A stretch of 64,000 bases of DNA from the NCBI RefSeq assembly GCF_949774975.1, contig NC_083097.1, positions 24,463,646 to 24,527,645 on the forward strand, in the 5' to 3' direction. A program made the position numbers and the translations under genes. This DNA comes from Lagenorhynchus albirostris. Taxonomy: Eukaryota; Chordata; Mammalia; Artiodactyla; Delphinidae. Below are positions 11,911 to 24,795 of the stretch, piece by piece (positions within the stretch are counted from its first letter, which is position 1; each line of letters begins with the position of its first letter). The notes under the pieces were generated by a model. That model had not been told where the DNA came from. It saw only the letters and a list, made by a program, of their open reading frames with translations, and made no database searches.

Positions 11911-13189
11911 GCTGGTGTGTTCTCAAATATATAAATGAAGACGCACCATATTTTGAGGGCTGTCCCCAATTTTCTTTCCACTTCTATATCATAGAAGCTG
12001 CAAAAACAGGTTTGCAATTGCTACAAACATATCTTCTGACAAAAATGACACAAATGCCTACAAAATTGTGGTTGTAATTATGCACAATCCTCAGGTTGTT
12101 TTCTAAGCATATTCTTACTTTTCTTACAATAGAAGTGCTTTGGGGAAAGATACATAAATTGGGGCTTGGTTTATGTAATCCCTACACTAGAAGATCTTAC
12201 TTAGGAGAACAAGGGAAGAGGAGTTTGTGGATAGAATAAACTCATTCTTCCAAATTTCAGGAGAAATAGGGGTTATGTTTCACATTAGTTTTATCTTTAT
12301 GAGGATCTTAAGTTTTCAGACTCACTCCTTTTGGTCCCAAAGAATCTCATCATCTTGTTGGCTACTGGGATATTTTACACTTACAAAGAAGCATCTCCAC
12401 ATGGATAACTGATAGCTAGTCATATGTGATATAGCCCAAGCCAATGAAAATTAGGCTTACTATTCCATGAGTTTGGTAGACTTGACCAAAGTATATCCTC
12501 TAAATCATAACAGTTAGGGTTATTGCCTAGTAATTATTCTAAAGTATAGTAGCACCGATGCAATCATTTACTTATTTATGAAAAATGATCATTAATAAAG
12601 ATGTATAATAAAATATGGCAAAAACTTCTCTAAAGATTAAGAAGTATACGATTCAGCAGCTAAAACAAAATTTCTCTGCAGAATTCATAGAACGTCTAAA
12701 AAGAAACCTAATTTTTGAGCAAACAGAATTCTGCAATCATTAGGTAACAATACATTTTAGGAAGGAAAACACTAGGGCTATTTTGCTTCCCTTTATTTTA
12801 TCATCAGATTTATGTTTTATGAGAAAGTAGTATTAAGATCTGAAGAGGACATAAAATTTGGTAGGCCAATTTTGACAGGATAATCCAAGTTTTTATACAG
12901 TGAGATGTATTCAACAGACACGTGAAATTGCTTTGGCTCGTAATTTGTTCAGACAGTTGTATCACTGAACACTTTCAGGTATCTAATATCCAAAATTAAA
13001 TCACAGACCATTGAGCAAATAGATTTAAGTCAGAATTTGATGAAAATCAAGTGAATACATCGTTTCATAAAAAAATCATAAGTTAGACAAAAATGTATTT
13101 TTATAATTTCCTTGGAAATGACATTTCATTTCAAACTGTTGAATGCACTCCCACACCTCAATTCAAACCTTACATACAAATAATAATCA
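11911..13189. other. No gene; unassigned AT-rich DNA
   Basis: No open frame above 61 codons and no repeat that I can name. Nothing supports an exon or RNA gene. Confidence 0.45.
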
Positions 13190-13500
13190 TTGTATTAGTC
13201 AGTTTCGGTCAGGAAAATAGAAAGGAATCTAGATATTCCAGCCAAGCAACTTTTAATACATAGAGTTAGATGCGAATAAAACTGCTGGAAGGGTTGGAAG
13301 AATGAGGACAAGGAATGGCTTCTGCTAGATACCTAGGAGTCAGGGTGTAGCATTAAACCCAAGATACTGCTGGTGATGATCACAGCTCCCTCTATACTGA
13401 AGGAGAGTTTTAGGTAAAACACCCTGGAGCCCCAGAAGATTTTCCTGTCTGCTGAATCCCAACACTACCAAAGTGCAATATTATGGTTACTGCTTTCCTT
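13190..13500. repeat. LTR-like remnant, unassigned
   Basis: 'attgtattagtcagtttcggtcaggaaaatagaaa' followed by 'agcaacttttaatacatagagttag' and 'ctgctggaagggttggaag' resembles the inverted 3' portion of an ERVL-class LTR. The match is too degraded for a firm call. Confidence 0.35.
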
Positions 13501-13584
13501 GCACCTTTCAAAAAACAATTACTTTTGCATAATATGACTCAGAAATCCTGTAGTATTAGATAAGTATACAACCACACTTTTATT

Positions 13585-13778
13585 TTTGCGGTACACGGGC
13601 CTCTCAGTGTTGTGGCCTCTCCCATTGCGGAGCACAGGCTCCGGACGCGCAGGCTCAGCGGCCACGGCTCACAGGCCCAGCAGCTCCATGGCATGTGGGA
13701 TCTTCCCGGACCAGGTCACGAACCCGTGTCCCCTGCATCGGCAGGCGGACTCTCAACCACTGCGCCACCAGGGAAGCC
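13585..13778 (-). mobile_element. CHR SINE
   Basis: A minus-oriented young CHR SINE with a short T-rich tail. It is flanked by a clean 13-bp TSD, 'ccacacttttatt', at 13572-13584 and 13779-13791. The SINE body keeps all standard blocks. Confidence 0.95.
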
Positions 13779-13794
13779 CCACACTTTTATTCTT

Positions 13795-14436
13795 TAAAAA
13801 ATGTTTACTCCACCTGAGAATTTGCCCATAAATGCTAGGCTACACTGATATTTCCTCTTCTGAACAACAGCAAATTTTCCACACATAATATATTTAATAA
13901 TCAGTTCCCTCCCAAATATATATAATGCATTCTTTTTGAGATATAAAGTTGTTTTTTAAATTTTGTAATTGGATATATTTCTGATCTGTTTTTTTCAGGT
14001 CCATTATTAAATCTCTTTAAGAGGTGTTTCATCTCCATTTCTCCTGTTTTATATTTCATGGAGAGACATTTTTAAACATTCATTTGAACTATAATAAATG
14101 TGTGCTAATTTTAATAGCTTCTCAGTTGCTTCTCTTTATTTACATAGAGAAAATTGTGTATATTCTTTTACAATGGTCATATCTCAGTTTAACATCTTAT
14201 TGTATTTTCTAGAACTTTACATAATTGCTATATTGAATATAAACGTAAAAATACTCAAGGAGCATAATTTACATTAGAAGTATAAATGTTTGGTTTAATA
14301 ACACTTAAAATGTTTCATTTTACTTCTGTCTATACTAAGGAAAAATAAACTATGTACTACAATTCAGTAGAAATTGTGTTTATTTTCTTTAATATTTTAT
14401 AATTTATGGTTAAAAATACATTTTAATTTAAATTAT
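13795..14436. other. No gene; AT-rich DNA
   Basis: The stretch is more than two-thirds A/T by eye with runs of T. I see no supported repeat, RNA or coding feature. Confidence 0.45.
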
Positions 14437-14450
14437 CAAAAAAGTCTCAG

Positions 14451-15426
14451 ATAAATTTTTTTGAGAGACTCAACTCAATAACAAAAAACAAAAAATGGGC
14501 AGAAGACCTCAATAGACCTTTCTCCAAAGAAGATACACAGATGGCCAACAGGCACATGAAAAGCTGCTCATGTTGGCTAATTATTAGAGAAATGCAAATC
14601 AAAACTACAATGAAGTACCACCTCATAGCAGTCAGAATGGCCATGATTAAAAAGTCTACAAATAATAGATGCTGGACAGGGTGTGGAGAAAACAGTGAAC
14701 CCTCCTACACTGTTGGTGGGAATGTAAATTGGTGCAGCCACTACGGAGAACAATATGGAGGTTCCTTAAAAAACTGAAAATAGAGTTGCCATATCACCCA
14801 GCAATCCCACTCCTGGGCATATACCCAGACAAAACTATAATTTAAGAAGACACATGATCCCAATGTCATAGCAGCACTATTTACAATAGCCAAGACACGG
14901 AGGCAACCTAAGTGTCCATCTAGAGATGAATGGATAGAGAAGATGCGGTATATATACACAATAGAATATTTATTACTCAGCCATAAAAAGAATGAAATAA
15001 TGCCATTTGCAGCAACATGGATGGACCTAGAGATTATCATATTAAGGGAAGTAAGTCAGAAAAAGGACAAATACCATATGATATCACTTACATGTGGAAT
15101 CGAAAATATGACACAAATGAACATAGGCATGAAACAGAAACAGACTCATGGAGAACAGACTTGTGGTTGTCTGGGGTGGGGGGGTAGGGGAGGGAAGGAT
15201 TGGGAGTTTGAGATTAGAAGATGCAAACTAGTATATACAGGATGATAGGATGGATAAACAACAAGGTCCTACTGTATAGCACAGGGAACTACATTCAATA
15301 TCTTGTGATAAACCATAATGGAAAAGAATAAGAAAAAGAATATAAATATGCATAACTAAGTCACTTTGCTGTACGGCAGAAATTAACACAACATTGTAAA
15401 TCAAATATACTTTAATAAAACGTTTT
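14451..15426 (+). mobile_element. 5'-truncated L1 (ORF2 C-terminus and 3' UTR)
   Basis: It begins in the ORF2 C-terminal region (readable as 'MANRHMKSCSCW...REMQIKT') and runs through the conserved cysteine-rich tail ('RCWTGCGENSEPSYTVGG' in one frame) and a 3' UTR ending 'cattgtaaatcaaatatac...aataaa'. Stops and frame changes destroy coding. The direct repeats 'aaaagtctcag' (around 14439-14450) and 'aaaagtctctcag' (around 15428-15440) form the TSD. It is the same 3' UTR subfamily as the fragment at 1142, and a different one from the full-length L1 that follows. Confidence 0.9.
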
Positions 15427-15523
15427 AAAAAGTCTCTCAGCACAGAAAGTGATGTAATATCAAGAAGTCCATTTTAAAATGCAATATTAATTATTTATCA
15501 AGAGTTAAATAGGAGGGAAGGGG

Positions 15524-15534
15524 AAGATGGCGGA
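15524..15534 (+). promoter_or_regulatory. YY1-like site at the L1 5' end
   Basis: 'aagatggcgga' lies 14 bp from the L1 start. In primate L1, a YY1 site with this core near the 5' end directs accurate transcription initiation from the internal promoter. The same role here is inferred from position and sequence. It also argues that the 5' end is complete. Confidence 0.7.
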
Positions 15535-17509
15535 AGAGTAAGACGCGGAGATCAACTTCCTCCCCACAGATACACGACAAATACATCTACACATGGAACA
15601 ACTCCTACAGAACACCTACTGAACGCTGGCAGAAGACCTCAGTCCTCCCAAAAGGCAAGAAACTCCCCACGTACCTGGGTAGGGCAAAAGAAAAAATAAA
15701 CAGAGACAAAAGAATAAGGACGGGACCTGCACCAGTGGGAGGGAGGTGTGAAGGAGGAAAGGTTTCCACACACTAGGAAGCCCCTTCGCGGTCAAAGACT
15801 GCGGGTGGCGGAGGGGAAAAGCTTCGGGGCCACGGAGGAGAGCACAGCAACAGCGGTGCGTAGGACAAAGCAGAGAGATTCCCGCACAGAGGATTGGTGC
15901 TGACCAGCACTCACCAGCCCAAGAGGCTTGTCTGCTCACCCGCCAGGGCGGGCGGGGCTGCGAGCTGAGGCTCGGGCTTTGGTCAGAGTACAGGGAAGGA
16001 CTGGGGTTGGCGGCGTGAACACAGCCTGCAGGGGGTTAGTGCACCACGGCTAGCCGGGAGGGAGTCCGGGAAAAAGTCTGGACCTGCTGAAGAGGCAAGA
16101 GACTTTTTCTTCCCTCTTTGTTTCCTGGTGCGCGAGGAGGGGATTAAGAGCGCTGCTAAAAGGAGCTCCAGAGATGGGCGTGAGCCATGGCTAACAGCAC
16201 AGACCCCAGAGACGGGCAGGAGATGCTAAGGGTGCTGCTGCCGCCACCAAGAAGCCTGTGTGCGAGCACAGGTCACTATCCAGAACTCACTTCCGGGGAG
16301 CCTGTGCAGCCCGCCACTGCCAGGGTCCAGGAATCCAGGGACAACTTCCCCGGGAGAACGCACAGTGCGCCTCAGGCTGGTACAACGTCACACAGGCCTC
16401 TGCCACCGCAGGCTGGCCCCGCATCCGCACCCCTCCCTTCCCCCGGCCTGAGTGAGCCAGAGCCTCCGAGTCAGCGGCTCCTTTAACACCTTCCTGTCTG
16501 AGCGAAGAACAGACGCCCTCCGGCGACCTATACGCAGAGGCAGGGCCAAATCCAAAGCTGAGCCCCGGGAGCTGTGAGAACAAAGAAGAGAAAGGGAAAT
16601 CTCTCCCAGAAGCCTCAGAAGCGGTGGATTAAAGCTCCACAATCAACTTGATGTACCCTGCATCTGTGGAATACATGAATAGACAACGACTCATCCCAAA
16701 TTGAGGAGGTGGACTTTGAGAGCAAGATTTATAATGTTTTCCCCTTTTCCTCTTTTTGTGAGTGTGTATGTGTATGCCTCTGTGTAGGATTTTCTCTGTA
16801 TAGCTTTGCTTTCACCATTTGTCCTGGGGTTCTATCCGTCCGTTTTGTTTTTGTTTTCTTTTAAAAAAATTTTTTTTCTTAATAATTACTTTTTATTTTA
16901 ATAACTTTATTTTATCTTTATTTTATTTTATCTTTCTTTCTTTCTTTCCCTTTCTTTCTTCCTTTCTTCTTTGTTTGTTTCTTTTCTACTTTTTCTCCAT
17001 TTTATTCTGAGCTGTGTGGATGAAAGGCTCTTGGTGCTCCAGCCAGGAGTCAGTGCTGTCACCGTGAGGTGGGAGAGCCAACTTCAGGACACTGGTCCAC
17101 AAGAGACCTCCCAGCTCCACATAATATCAAATGGTGAAAATCTCCCAGACATCTCCATCTCAAAACCAGCACCCAGCTCCACTCAATGACCAGCAAGCTA
17201 CAGTGCTAGACATCCTATGCCAAACAACTAGCAAGCAGGAACACAGCCCCACCCATTAGCAGAGAGGCTGCCTAAAATCATAATAAGTCCACAGACACCC
17301 CAAAAACACACCACCAGACGTGGACCTGCCCACCACAAAGACAAGATCCAGCCTCACCCACCAGACCACAGGCACTAGTCCCCTCCACCAGGAAGCCTAC
17401 ACAGCCCACTGAACCAACCTTAGCTACTGGGGACAGACACCAAAAACAACGGGAACTACAAACCTGCAGCCTGTAAAAAGGAGACCCCAAACACAGTAAG
17501 ATAAGCAAA

Positions 17510-18402
17510 ATGAGAAGACAGAAAAACACACAGCAGATGAAGGAGCAAGATAAAAACCCACCAGACCTAACAAATGAAGCGGAAATAGGCAGTCTACCTG
17601 AAAAAGAATTCAGAATAATGATAGTAAAGATGATCCAAAATCTTGGAAATAGAATAGACAAAATGCAAGAAACATTTAAGAAGGACCTAGAAGAACTAAA
17701 GATGAAACAAACAATGATGAACAACACAATAAATGAAATTAAAAATACTCTAGATGGGATCAATAGCAGAAAAACTGAGGCAGAAGAACAGATAAGTGAC
17801 CTGGAAGATAAAATAGTGGAAATAACTACTGCAGAGCAGAATAAAGAAAAAAGAATGAAAAGAACTGAGGACAGTCTCAGAGACCTCTAGGACAACATTA
17901 AATGCACCAACATTCGAATTATAGGGGTCCCAAAAGAAGAAGAGAAAAAGAAAGGGGCTGAGAAAATATTTGAGTAGATTATAGTTGAAAACTTCCCTAA
18001 TATGGGAAAGGAAATAGTTAATCAAGTCCAGGAAGCACAGAGAGTCCCATACAGGAAAAATCCAATGAGGAACACAGCAAGACACATATTAATCAAACTG
18101 TCAAAACTTAAATACAAAGAAAACATATTAAAAGCAGCAAGGGAAAAACAACAAATAACACACAAGGGAATCCCCATAAGGTTAACAGCTGATCTTTCAG
18201 CAGAAACTCTGCAAGCCAGAAGCGACAGGCAGGACATATTTAAACTGATGAAAGAGAGAACCTACAACCAAGATTACTCTACCCAGCAAGGATCTCATTC
18301 AGATTTGATGGAGAAATTAAAACCTTTACAGACACGCAAAAGCTGAGAGAGTTCAGCACCACCAAACCAGCTTTACAACAACTGCTAAAGGAACTTCTCT
18401 AG
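17510..18402 (+). pseudogene. L1 ORF1 (RNA-binding chaperone), broken
   Basis: L1 ORF1p is a trimeric RNA-binding protein that packages L1 RNA. The frame opens at the ATG at 17510 (MRRQKNTQQMKEQ...). Residues of about 40-115 form a charged, heptad-like coiled coil (MIQNLGNRIDKMQETFKKDL...). The RRM-like part follows (NIRIIGVPKEEE), then the C-terminal domain (RLTADLSAETLQARSD). Breaks: TAG at 17888-17890, where the family continues without a stop; TAG at 17975-17977 in place of a Glu codon; and a one-base deletion near 18255-18262, after which the family's C-terminal reading moves to another frame and ends at TAG 18400-18402. The intact length would be near 298 codons, which fits the family. 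It lies 58 bp upstream of ORF2, as in bicistronic L1 RNA. Confidence 0.9.
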
Positions 18403-18460
18403 GCAAGAAACACAAGAGAAGGGGAAGACCTACAATAACAAACCCAAAACAATTAAGAAA

Positions 18461-21400
18461 ATGGGAATAGGAACATACATATTGGTAATTACCTTAAACG
18501 TAAATGGATTAAATGCTCCCACCAAAAGACACAGACTGGCTGAATGGATACAAAAACAAGACCCATATATATGCTGTCTACAAGAGACCCACTTCAGACC
18601 TAGAGACACATACAGACTGAAAGTAAGGGGATGGAAAAAGATATTCCATTCAAATGGAAACCAAAAGAAAGCTGGAGAAGCAATTCTCATATCAGACAAA
18701 ATAGACTTTAAAATAAAGACTCTTAGAAGAGACAAAGAAGGACACTACATAATGATCAAGGGATCGATCCTAGAAGAAGATATAACAGTTGTAAATATTT
18801 ATGCACCCAACATAGGAGAACCTCAATACATAAGGCAAATACTAACAGCCATAAAAGGAGAAATAGACAGTAACACATTCATAGTAGGGGACGTTAACAC
18901 CCCACTTTCACCAATGGACAAATCATCCAAAATGAAAATAAATAAGAAAACACAAGCTTTAAATGATACATTAAACAAGATGGACTTAATTGATATTTGT
19001 AGGACATTCCATCCAAAAACAACAGACTACACATTTTATCAAGTGCTAATGGAACATTCTCCAGGATAGATCATATCTTGGGTCACACATGAAGCCTCAG
19101 TAAATTTAGGAAAATTGAAATCGTATCAAGTATCTTTTCTGACCACAACACTATGAGACTATATATCAGTTAAAGGAAAAGATCTGTAAACAATACAAAC
19201 ACATGGAGGCTAAACAATACACTACTTAATAACGAAGTGATCACTGAAGACATCAAAGAGGAAATCAAAAAATACCTAGAAACAAATGACAATGGAGACA
19301 CAATGACCCGAAACCTATGGGATGCAGCAAAAGCACTTTTAAGAGGGAAGTTTATAACAATACAATCCTACCTTAAGAAACAGGAAACATCTCAAATAAA
19401 CAACCTAACCTTGCACCTAAAGCAATTAGAGAAAGAAGAACAAAAAACCCCAAAGTTAGCAGAAGGAAAGAAATCATAATAATCAGATCAGAAATAAATG
19501 AAAAAGAAATGAAGGAAACGATAGCAAAGATCAATAAAACTAAAAGCTAGTTCTTTGAGAAGATAAACAAAATTGATAAACCATTAGCCAGACTCATCAA
19601 GAAAAAAAGGGAGAAGACTCAAATCAATAGAATAGAAATAAAAAAGGAGAAGTAACAACTGACACTGCAGAAATACAAAAGACCATGAGAAATTACTGCA
19701 AGCAACTATGTCAATAAAATGGACAACCTGGAAGAAATGGACAAATTCTTAGAAATGCACAACCTGCCAAGACTGAATCAGGATGAAAGAGAAAATATGA
19801 ACAGACCAATCACAAGATCTGAAATTGAAAATGTGATTAAAAATCTTCCAACAGGGGCTTCCTGGTGGCTCAGTGGTTGAGCGTCTGCCTGCCGATGCAG
19901 GTGACCCAGGTTCGTGCCCCGGTCCGGGAAGATCACACAAGCCGCAGAGTGGCTGGGCCCATGAACCATGGCCGCTGAGCCTGTGTGTCCAGAGCCTGTG
20001 CATCTGGAGCCTGTGCTCTGCAACGGGAGAGGCCACAACAGTGAGAGGCCCGCATACCGCAAAAAAAAAAAAAAAAAAAAAAATCTTCCAACAAACAAAA
20101 GCCCAGGAAAAGATGGATTCACAGGCAAATTCTATCAAACATTTAGAGAAGAGCGAACACCTATCCTTCTCAATCTCTTCCAAAATATAGCAGAGGGAGG
20201 AACACTCCCAAACTCATTCTACGAGGCCACCATACCCTGATACCAAAACCAGACAAGGATATCACAAAGAAAGAAAACTACAGGTCATATATCACTGATG
20301 AACATAGATGCAAAAGTCCTCAACAAAATACTAGCAAACAGAATCCAACAGCACATTAAAAGGATCAAACACCATGATCAAGTGGGGTTTATTCCAGGAA
20401 TGCAAGGATTCTTCAATATATGCAAATCAATCAACATAATATACCATATTAACAAAGTGAAGGAGAAAAACCATATGATCATCTCAATAGATGCAGAGAA
20501 AGCTTTTGACAATATTCAACACCACTTTATGATAAAAACCCTGCAGAAAGTAGGCACAGAAGGAACTTTCCTCAACATAATAAAGGCCATATATGACAAA
20601 CCCACAGCCAACATCATCCACAATGGTGAAAACCTAAAAGCATTTCCACTACGATCAGGAAGAAGACAAGGTTGCCCATTCTCACCACTCTTATTCAACA
20701 TAGTTTTGGAAGTTTTAGCCATAGCAATCAGAGAAGAAAAGGAAATAAAAGGAATCCACATCAGAAAAAGAAGAAGTAAAGCTGTCAGTGTTTGCAGATG
20801 ACATGATACTATACATAGAGAATCCTAAAGATGCCACCAGAAAACTACTAGAGCTAATCAATGAATTTGGTAAAGTAGCAGGATACAAAATTAATGCACA
20901 GAAATCTCTGGCATTCCTATACACTAATGATGAAATATCTGAAAGTGAAATCAAGAAAACACTCCCATTTACCACTGCAAAAAAAAGAATAAAATATCTA
21001 GGAATAAACCTACCTACGGAGACAAAAGACTTGTATGCAGAAAATTATAAGACACTGATGAATGATATTAAAGATGATACAAATAGATGGAGAGATATAC
21101 CAGTGTCTTGGACTGGAAGAATCAACATTGTGAAAATTACTCTACTACCCAAAGCAATCTACAGATTCAATGCAATCCCTATCAAACTACCGTTGGCATT
21201 TTTCACAGAACTAGAACAAAAAATTTCACAATTTGTATGGACACACAAAAGACCCCGAATAGCCAAAGCAACCTTGAGAAACAGAAACGGAGCTGGAGGA
21301 ATCAGGCTCCCTGACTTCAGACTATACTACAAAGCTACAGTAACGAAGACAGTATGGTACTGGCACAAAAACAGAAATATAGATCAATGGAACAGGATAG

Positions 21401-22512
21401 AAAGCCCAGAGATAAACCCATGCACATATGGTCACCTTGTCTTTGATAAAGGAGGCAGGAATGTACAGTGGAGAAAGGACAGCCTCTTCAATAAGTGGTG
21501 CTGGGAAAACTGGACAGCTACATGTAAAAGTATGAGATTAGATCACTCCCTAACACCATACACAAAAATAAGCTCAAATTGGATTAAAGACCTAAATGTA
21601 AGGCCAGACACTCTCAAACTCTTAGAGGAAAACATAGGCAGAACACTCTATGACATAAATCACAGCAAGATCCTTTGTGACCCACCTCCTAGAGAAATGG
21701 AAATAAAAACAAAAATAAACAAATGGGACCTAATGAAACCTCAAAGCTTTTGCACAGCAAAGGAATCCATAAACAATACCAAAAGACAACCCTCAGAATG
21801 GGAGAAAATATTTGCAAATGAAGCAACTGACAAAGGATTAATCTCCAAAATCTACAAGCAACTCATGCAGCTCAATAACAAGAAAACAAACAACCCAATC
21901 CAAAAATGGGCAGAAGACCTAAATAGACATTTCTCCAAAGAAGATATACAGACTGCCAACAAACACATAAAAGAATGCTCAACATCATTAATCATTAGAG
22001 AAATGCAAATCAAAACTATAATGAGATATCATCTCACACCAGTCAGAATGGCCATCATCAAAAAAATCTAGAAACAAATGCTGGAGAGGGTGTGGAGAAA
22101 AGGGAACAGTCTTGCACTGCTGGTGGGAATGTGAATTGGTTCAGCCACTATGGAGAACAGTATGGAGGTTCCTTAAAAAGTACAAGTAGAATTACCATAT
22201 GACCCAGCAATCCCACTACTGGGCATATACCCTGAGAAAACCAGAATTCAAAAAGAGTCATGTACCAAAATGTTCACTGCATCTCTATTTACAATAGCCC
22301 GGAGATGGAAACAACCTAAGTGCCCATCATCGGATGAATGGATAAAGAAGATGTGGCACATATATACAATGGAATATTACTCAGTCATAAAAAGAAACGA
22401 AATTGAGCTATTTGTAATGAGGTGGATAGACCTAGAGTCTGTCATACAGAGTGAAGTAAGTCAGAAAGAAAAAGACAAATACCGTATGCTAACACATATA
22501 TATGGAATTTAA
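18461..22512 (+). pseudogene. L1 ORF2 (endonuclease/reverse transcriptase), broken
   Basis: ORF2p nicks target DNA and reverse-transcribes from the nick. The endonuclease domain (18461-19069, 202 codons) keeps LNVNGLN and the catalytic Glu of CLQETHF (residue 42), but the usual GDFN motif reads GDVN (Asp144 kept, Phe to Val). A one-base loss near 19032-19040 breaks the frame before the SRIDHI and SDHN motifs, which persist downstream. Further damage includes a TAG at about 19549 (Trp to stop) and the SINE at 19854-20078. The RT domain (20298-20801) shows ISIDAEKAFDNIQ and SGRRQGCPFSPLLFN. A frameshift near 20765 puts FADDMILY in the next long frame (20788-22071, 427 codons). The cysteine-rich tail is split, ending at 22512. 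Confidence 0.92.
19854..20078 (+). mobile_element. CHR SINE inserted in L1 ORF2
   Basis: The direct repeat 'aaaaatcttccaaca' (19839-19853 and 20079-20093) flanks the SINE, and the L1 sequence rejoins exactly when one copy and the SINE are removed. The body is more diverged than other copies (head 'ggggcttcctggtggctcag'). It carries an extra 15-bp unit: 'gagcctgtg' occurs three times in a row (19977, 19992 and 20007) instead of twice. It postdates the L1. Confidence 0.97.
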
Positions 22513-22888
22513 GAAAAAAAAATGTCATGAAGAACCTAGGAGTAAGATGGGAATAAAGACACCAACCTATTAGAGAATGGACTTGAGGTTATGGGGAGGG
22601 GGAAGGGTAAGCTGTGACAAAGTGAAAGAGTGGCATGGATATATATACACTACGAAACGTAAAACAGATAGCTAGTGGGAAGCAGCCGCATAGCACAGGA
22701 ACAGCAGCTCGGTGCTTTGTGACCACCTGGATGGGTGGGATAGGGAGGGTGGAAGGGAGACCCAAGAGGGAGGAGATATGGGAACATCTGTATATGTATA
22801 ACTGATTCACTTTGTTATAAAGCAGAAACTAACAGAGCATTGTAAAGCAATTATACTTCACTAAAGATGTAAAAAAAAAAGAGTTAAA

Positions 22889-23499
22889 CAACTATTTTTG
22901 TCTTTATATGTTGGGATAATTTTCAAGAATACTATAGACATGCTAATTTAAAAAACAAACAAAAACACGGAGAAAAAATATACTGTTGTAGTTCCATCTC
23001 CATATTTCTATGTTTTAAATAATTTACTCTTCTGTAACATGATGTCTGGCTACTAAATGAATTCTTGAATATTGATGGGGGGTTTGGACATCTTTGGTTT
23101 TGATGCTATAATAACAGAAAAAGATACAGTAACATTAAAATTATACAACCTTGAAGAATAATACCTTTAATTCATTTGCATAAGACTTTGACAGTTAATG
23201 TAATTTATAATTTAAAGACAGACTTTCATCATTTCATTAAAGTAATATAAAAGTGACATAAATAAGTTAATGCTATTAAATTCACTGCTCTCATTTATAA
23301 TATATCAACCTCAAAGTGTATGTAATTTTATTAAATTATATATTTGTCATTTACTTAAATTATTATTTTATTGTTAGTTTAATTTTCCTTGAACTTTTGG
23401 TAAGTATGGGCTCCATATAGTCCTAGAAAGAATGGAAAACATGGTATTAAAAATGTCTACTCTGACGGCAATCCATTTAATAATTAATTTGTTTAACTT
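22889..23499. other. No gene; AT-rich DNA
   Basis: No repeat, RNA or coding feature that I can support. It is A/T-rich with stops in all frames. Confidence 0.45.
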
Positions 23500-24060
23500 T
23501 TAAATTTTCTATCTTGAAATACTTATAGACTCATTGGAATTGGAAACATAGTCCAGAGCAATACTGCGTACTCTTCACCCAACTTCCCACAACCATAACA
23601 CATTACTGTAGGTACAATGTCAAAACCAGTAACTTGACATTGGCTAACTGAAATAATCTAGAGGCCTTATTTGGAGTTCACCAATTTTTACATGCACTCA
23701 TGTGTGTGTGTGTGTGTATAGTTTTATGCAATTTTACCACATTTATAATTTACAGATTAATGCAACCACCTCCTCAATCAAGATAGAAAACTCTTCCATC
23801 ATTACAAAGGAATTCCCTAGTGCTATCCTTTTAATACCTACTCTGACCATGACTTAAGTCCCTGGCAACCATTAATCTGTTCTTGATCTCTACAGTTTAC
23901 TCATTTTGAGAATGTTACATAAATGGAATCCAGCAATATGTAAACTTTTGAGGTTTTAAAAAATTAACATTTATTTTTCATTTAGTATAATACCCTAAGG
24001 TGATTCATCCAAGCAAGTTTCTGAGTATAACAATAGTTTGTTCCTTCTATGGAGGACCTA
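23500..24060 (-). mobile_element. Old L1 (L1M-type) 3' region
   Basis: The plus strand reads as the inverted 3' UTR/ORF2 tail of an old L1: 'cattggctaactgaaata', 'ttcaccaatttttacatgcactc', 'cctggcaaccattaatctgttc', 'ttgagaatgttacataaatggaat' and 'ttcatccaagcaagtttctg'. A short (TG)n run lies at 23701-23718. It is diverged and non-coding. Confidence 0.75.
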
Positions 24061-24795
24061 GGATCTAATTTAAAAAAAAAAAAAAAAGCTAAAACCATGT
24101 TGTAATTCAAATACCACCAGGTAGCTTTTGAATGGAAAAATATTTTATTTTAAAATTTTATTAGCTAGTTTATAAATTATGAAGTATATACCTTTTTATT
24201 TAAATACAATGAATAACACTATCTTCAGTGCTTTAAAACCAAAATATTTGGTTCCTATCCAGACCTGTACACATGGCAGGGTTTATGTCAGTTTTCTCTT
24301 AAAGTGCTTACTTTGTTGGAAAACAAAATTGTTCTCATAAAAATGGCAGCTGCTTTTAAAAAGCTATGCCTCATGAAGTCTAAAGCAAACCCCTGGGGAA
24401 CATCTAAATGCATATGACCAGGAGGAAAATAAGCCTGTATTTAATATTTATACTGAATGCCAGTTCACATTATCATTGACTCATATAAAAACTGATGCAG
24501 AAATTCTATTTCTAAAACATCTTGGCTTTGTTGATAGGTGCCATATATTTTATTCTTAAATTAAACAATGTTCTGAAAATAAACTTATCATTAAAAAAAA
24601 ATCTGTCCATTAAATTCAATAACCCATAAAATGAGTCATTGTAGTTCACTGGCTATCTGCACTGCTAGACTCTTCTGCCACAAGAGAAATTGCCGTTAGT
24701 GTCAGAAGGCTTCCTGCTTCGAAGTAGTCACCTGTTTACCAAGAAAACCTCTGGGTTTGCTGCATAAGATTTAAGAGGAGCTTAGTTTTACTCAG
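24061..24795. other. No gene; unassigned DNA
   Basis: A 17-base A run lies at about 24071-24087. The rest lacks a recognisable repeat or coding feature. Confidence 0.45.

Larger units (their letters stand above)
15510..22878 (+). mobile_element. Full-length L1 LINE, non-functional
   Basis: This is the largest element in the window, about 7.4 kb including a 225-bp SINE. In order: a GC-richer 5' UTR (15510-17509) opening with 'gggaagatggcgg', ORF1 (17510-18402), ORF2 (18461-22512), a 3' UTR and an A-tail at 22871-22880. A 10-bp TSD, 'aagagttaaa', flanks it (15500-15509 and 22879-22888), so both ends are original and it inserted full length. Stops and frameshifts in both ORFs, and the SINE in ORF2, make it immobile. 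A pyrimidine-rich stretch (CTTT repeats) lies near 16930-16990 in the 5' UTR. Confidence 0.95.

Noticed and set aside
16187..16486. 99-codon proline-rich frame
   Set aside because: Lies within the GC-rich L1 5' UTR with three overlapping frames; no evidence for translation.
17278..17763. 161-codon minus-strand frame over the L1 5' UTR/ORF1
   Set aside because: Antisense shadow of the A-rich ORF1 strand. The hydrophobic composition is what the reverse complement of Lys/Glu-rich codons gives.
20788..22071. 427-codon open frame, the longest in the window
   Set aside because: It is the C-terminal part of L1 ORF2 (starts at the RT FADD motif), not a host gene.
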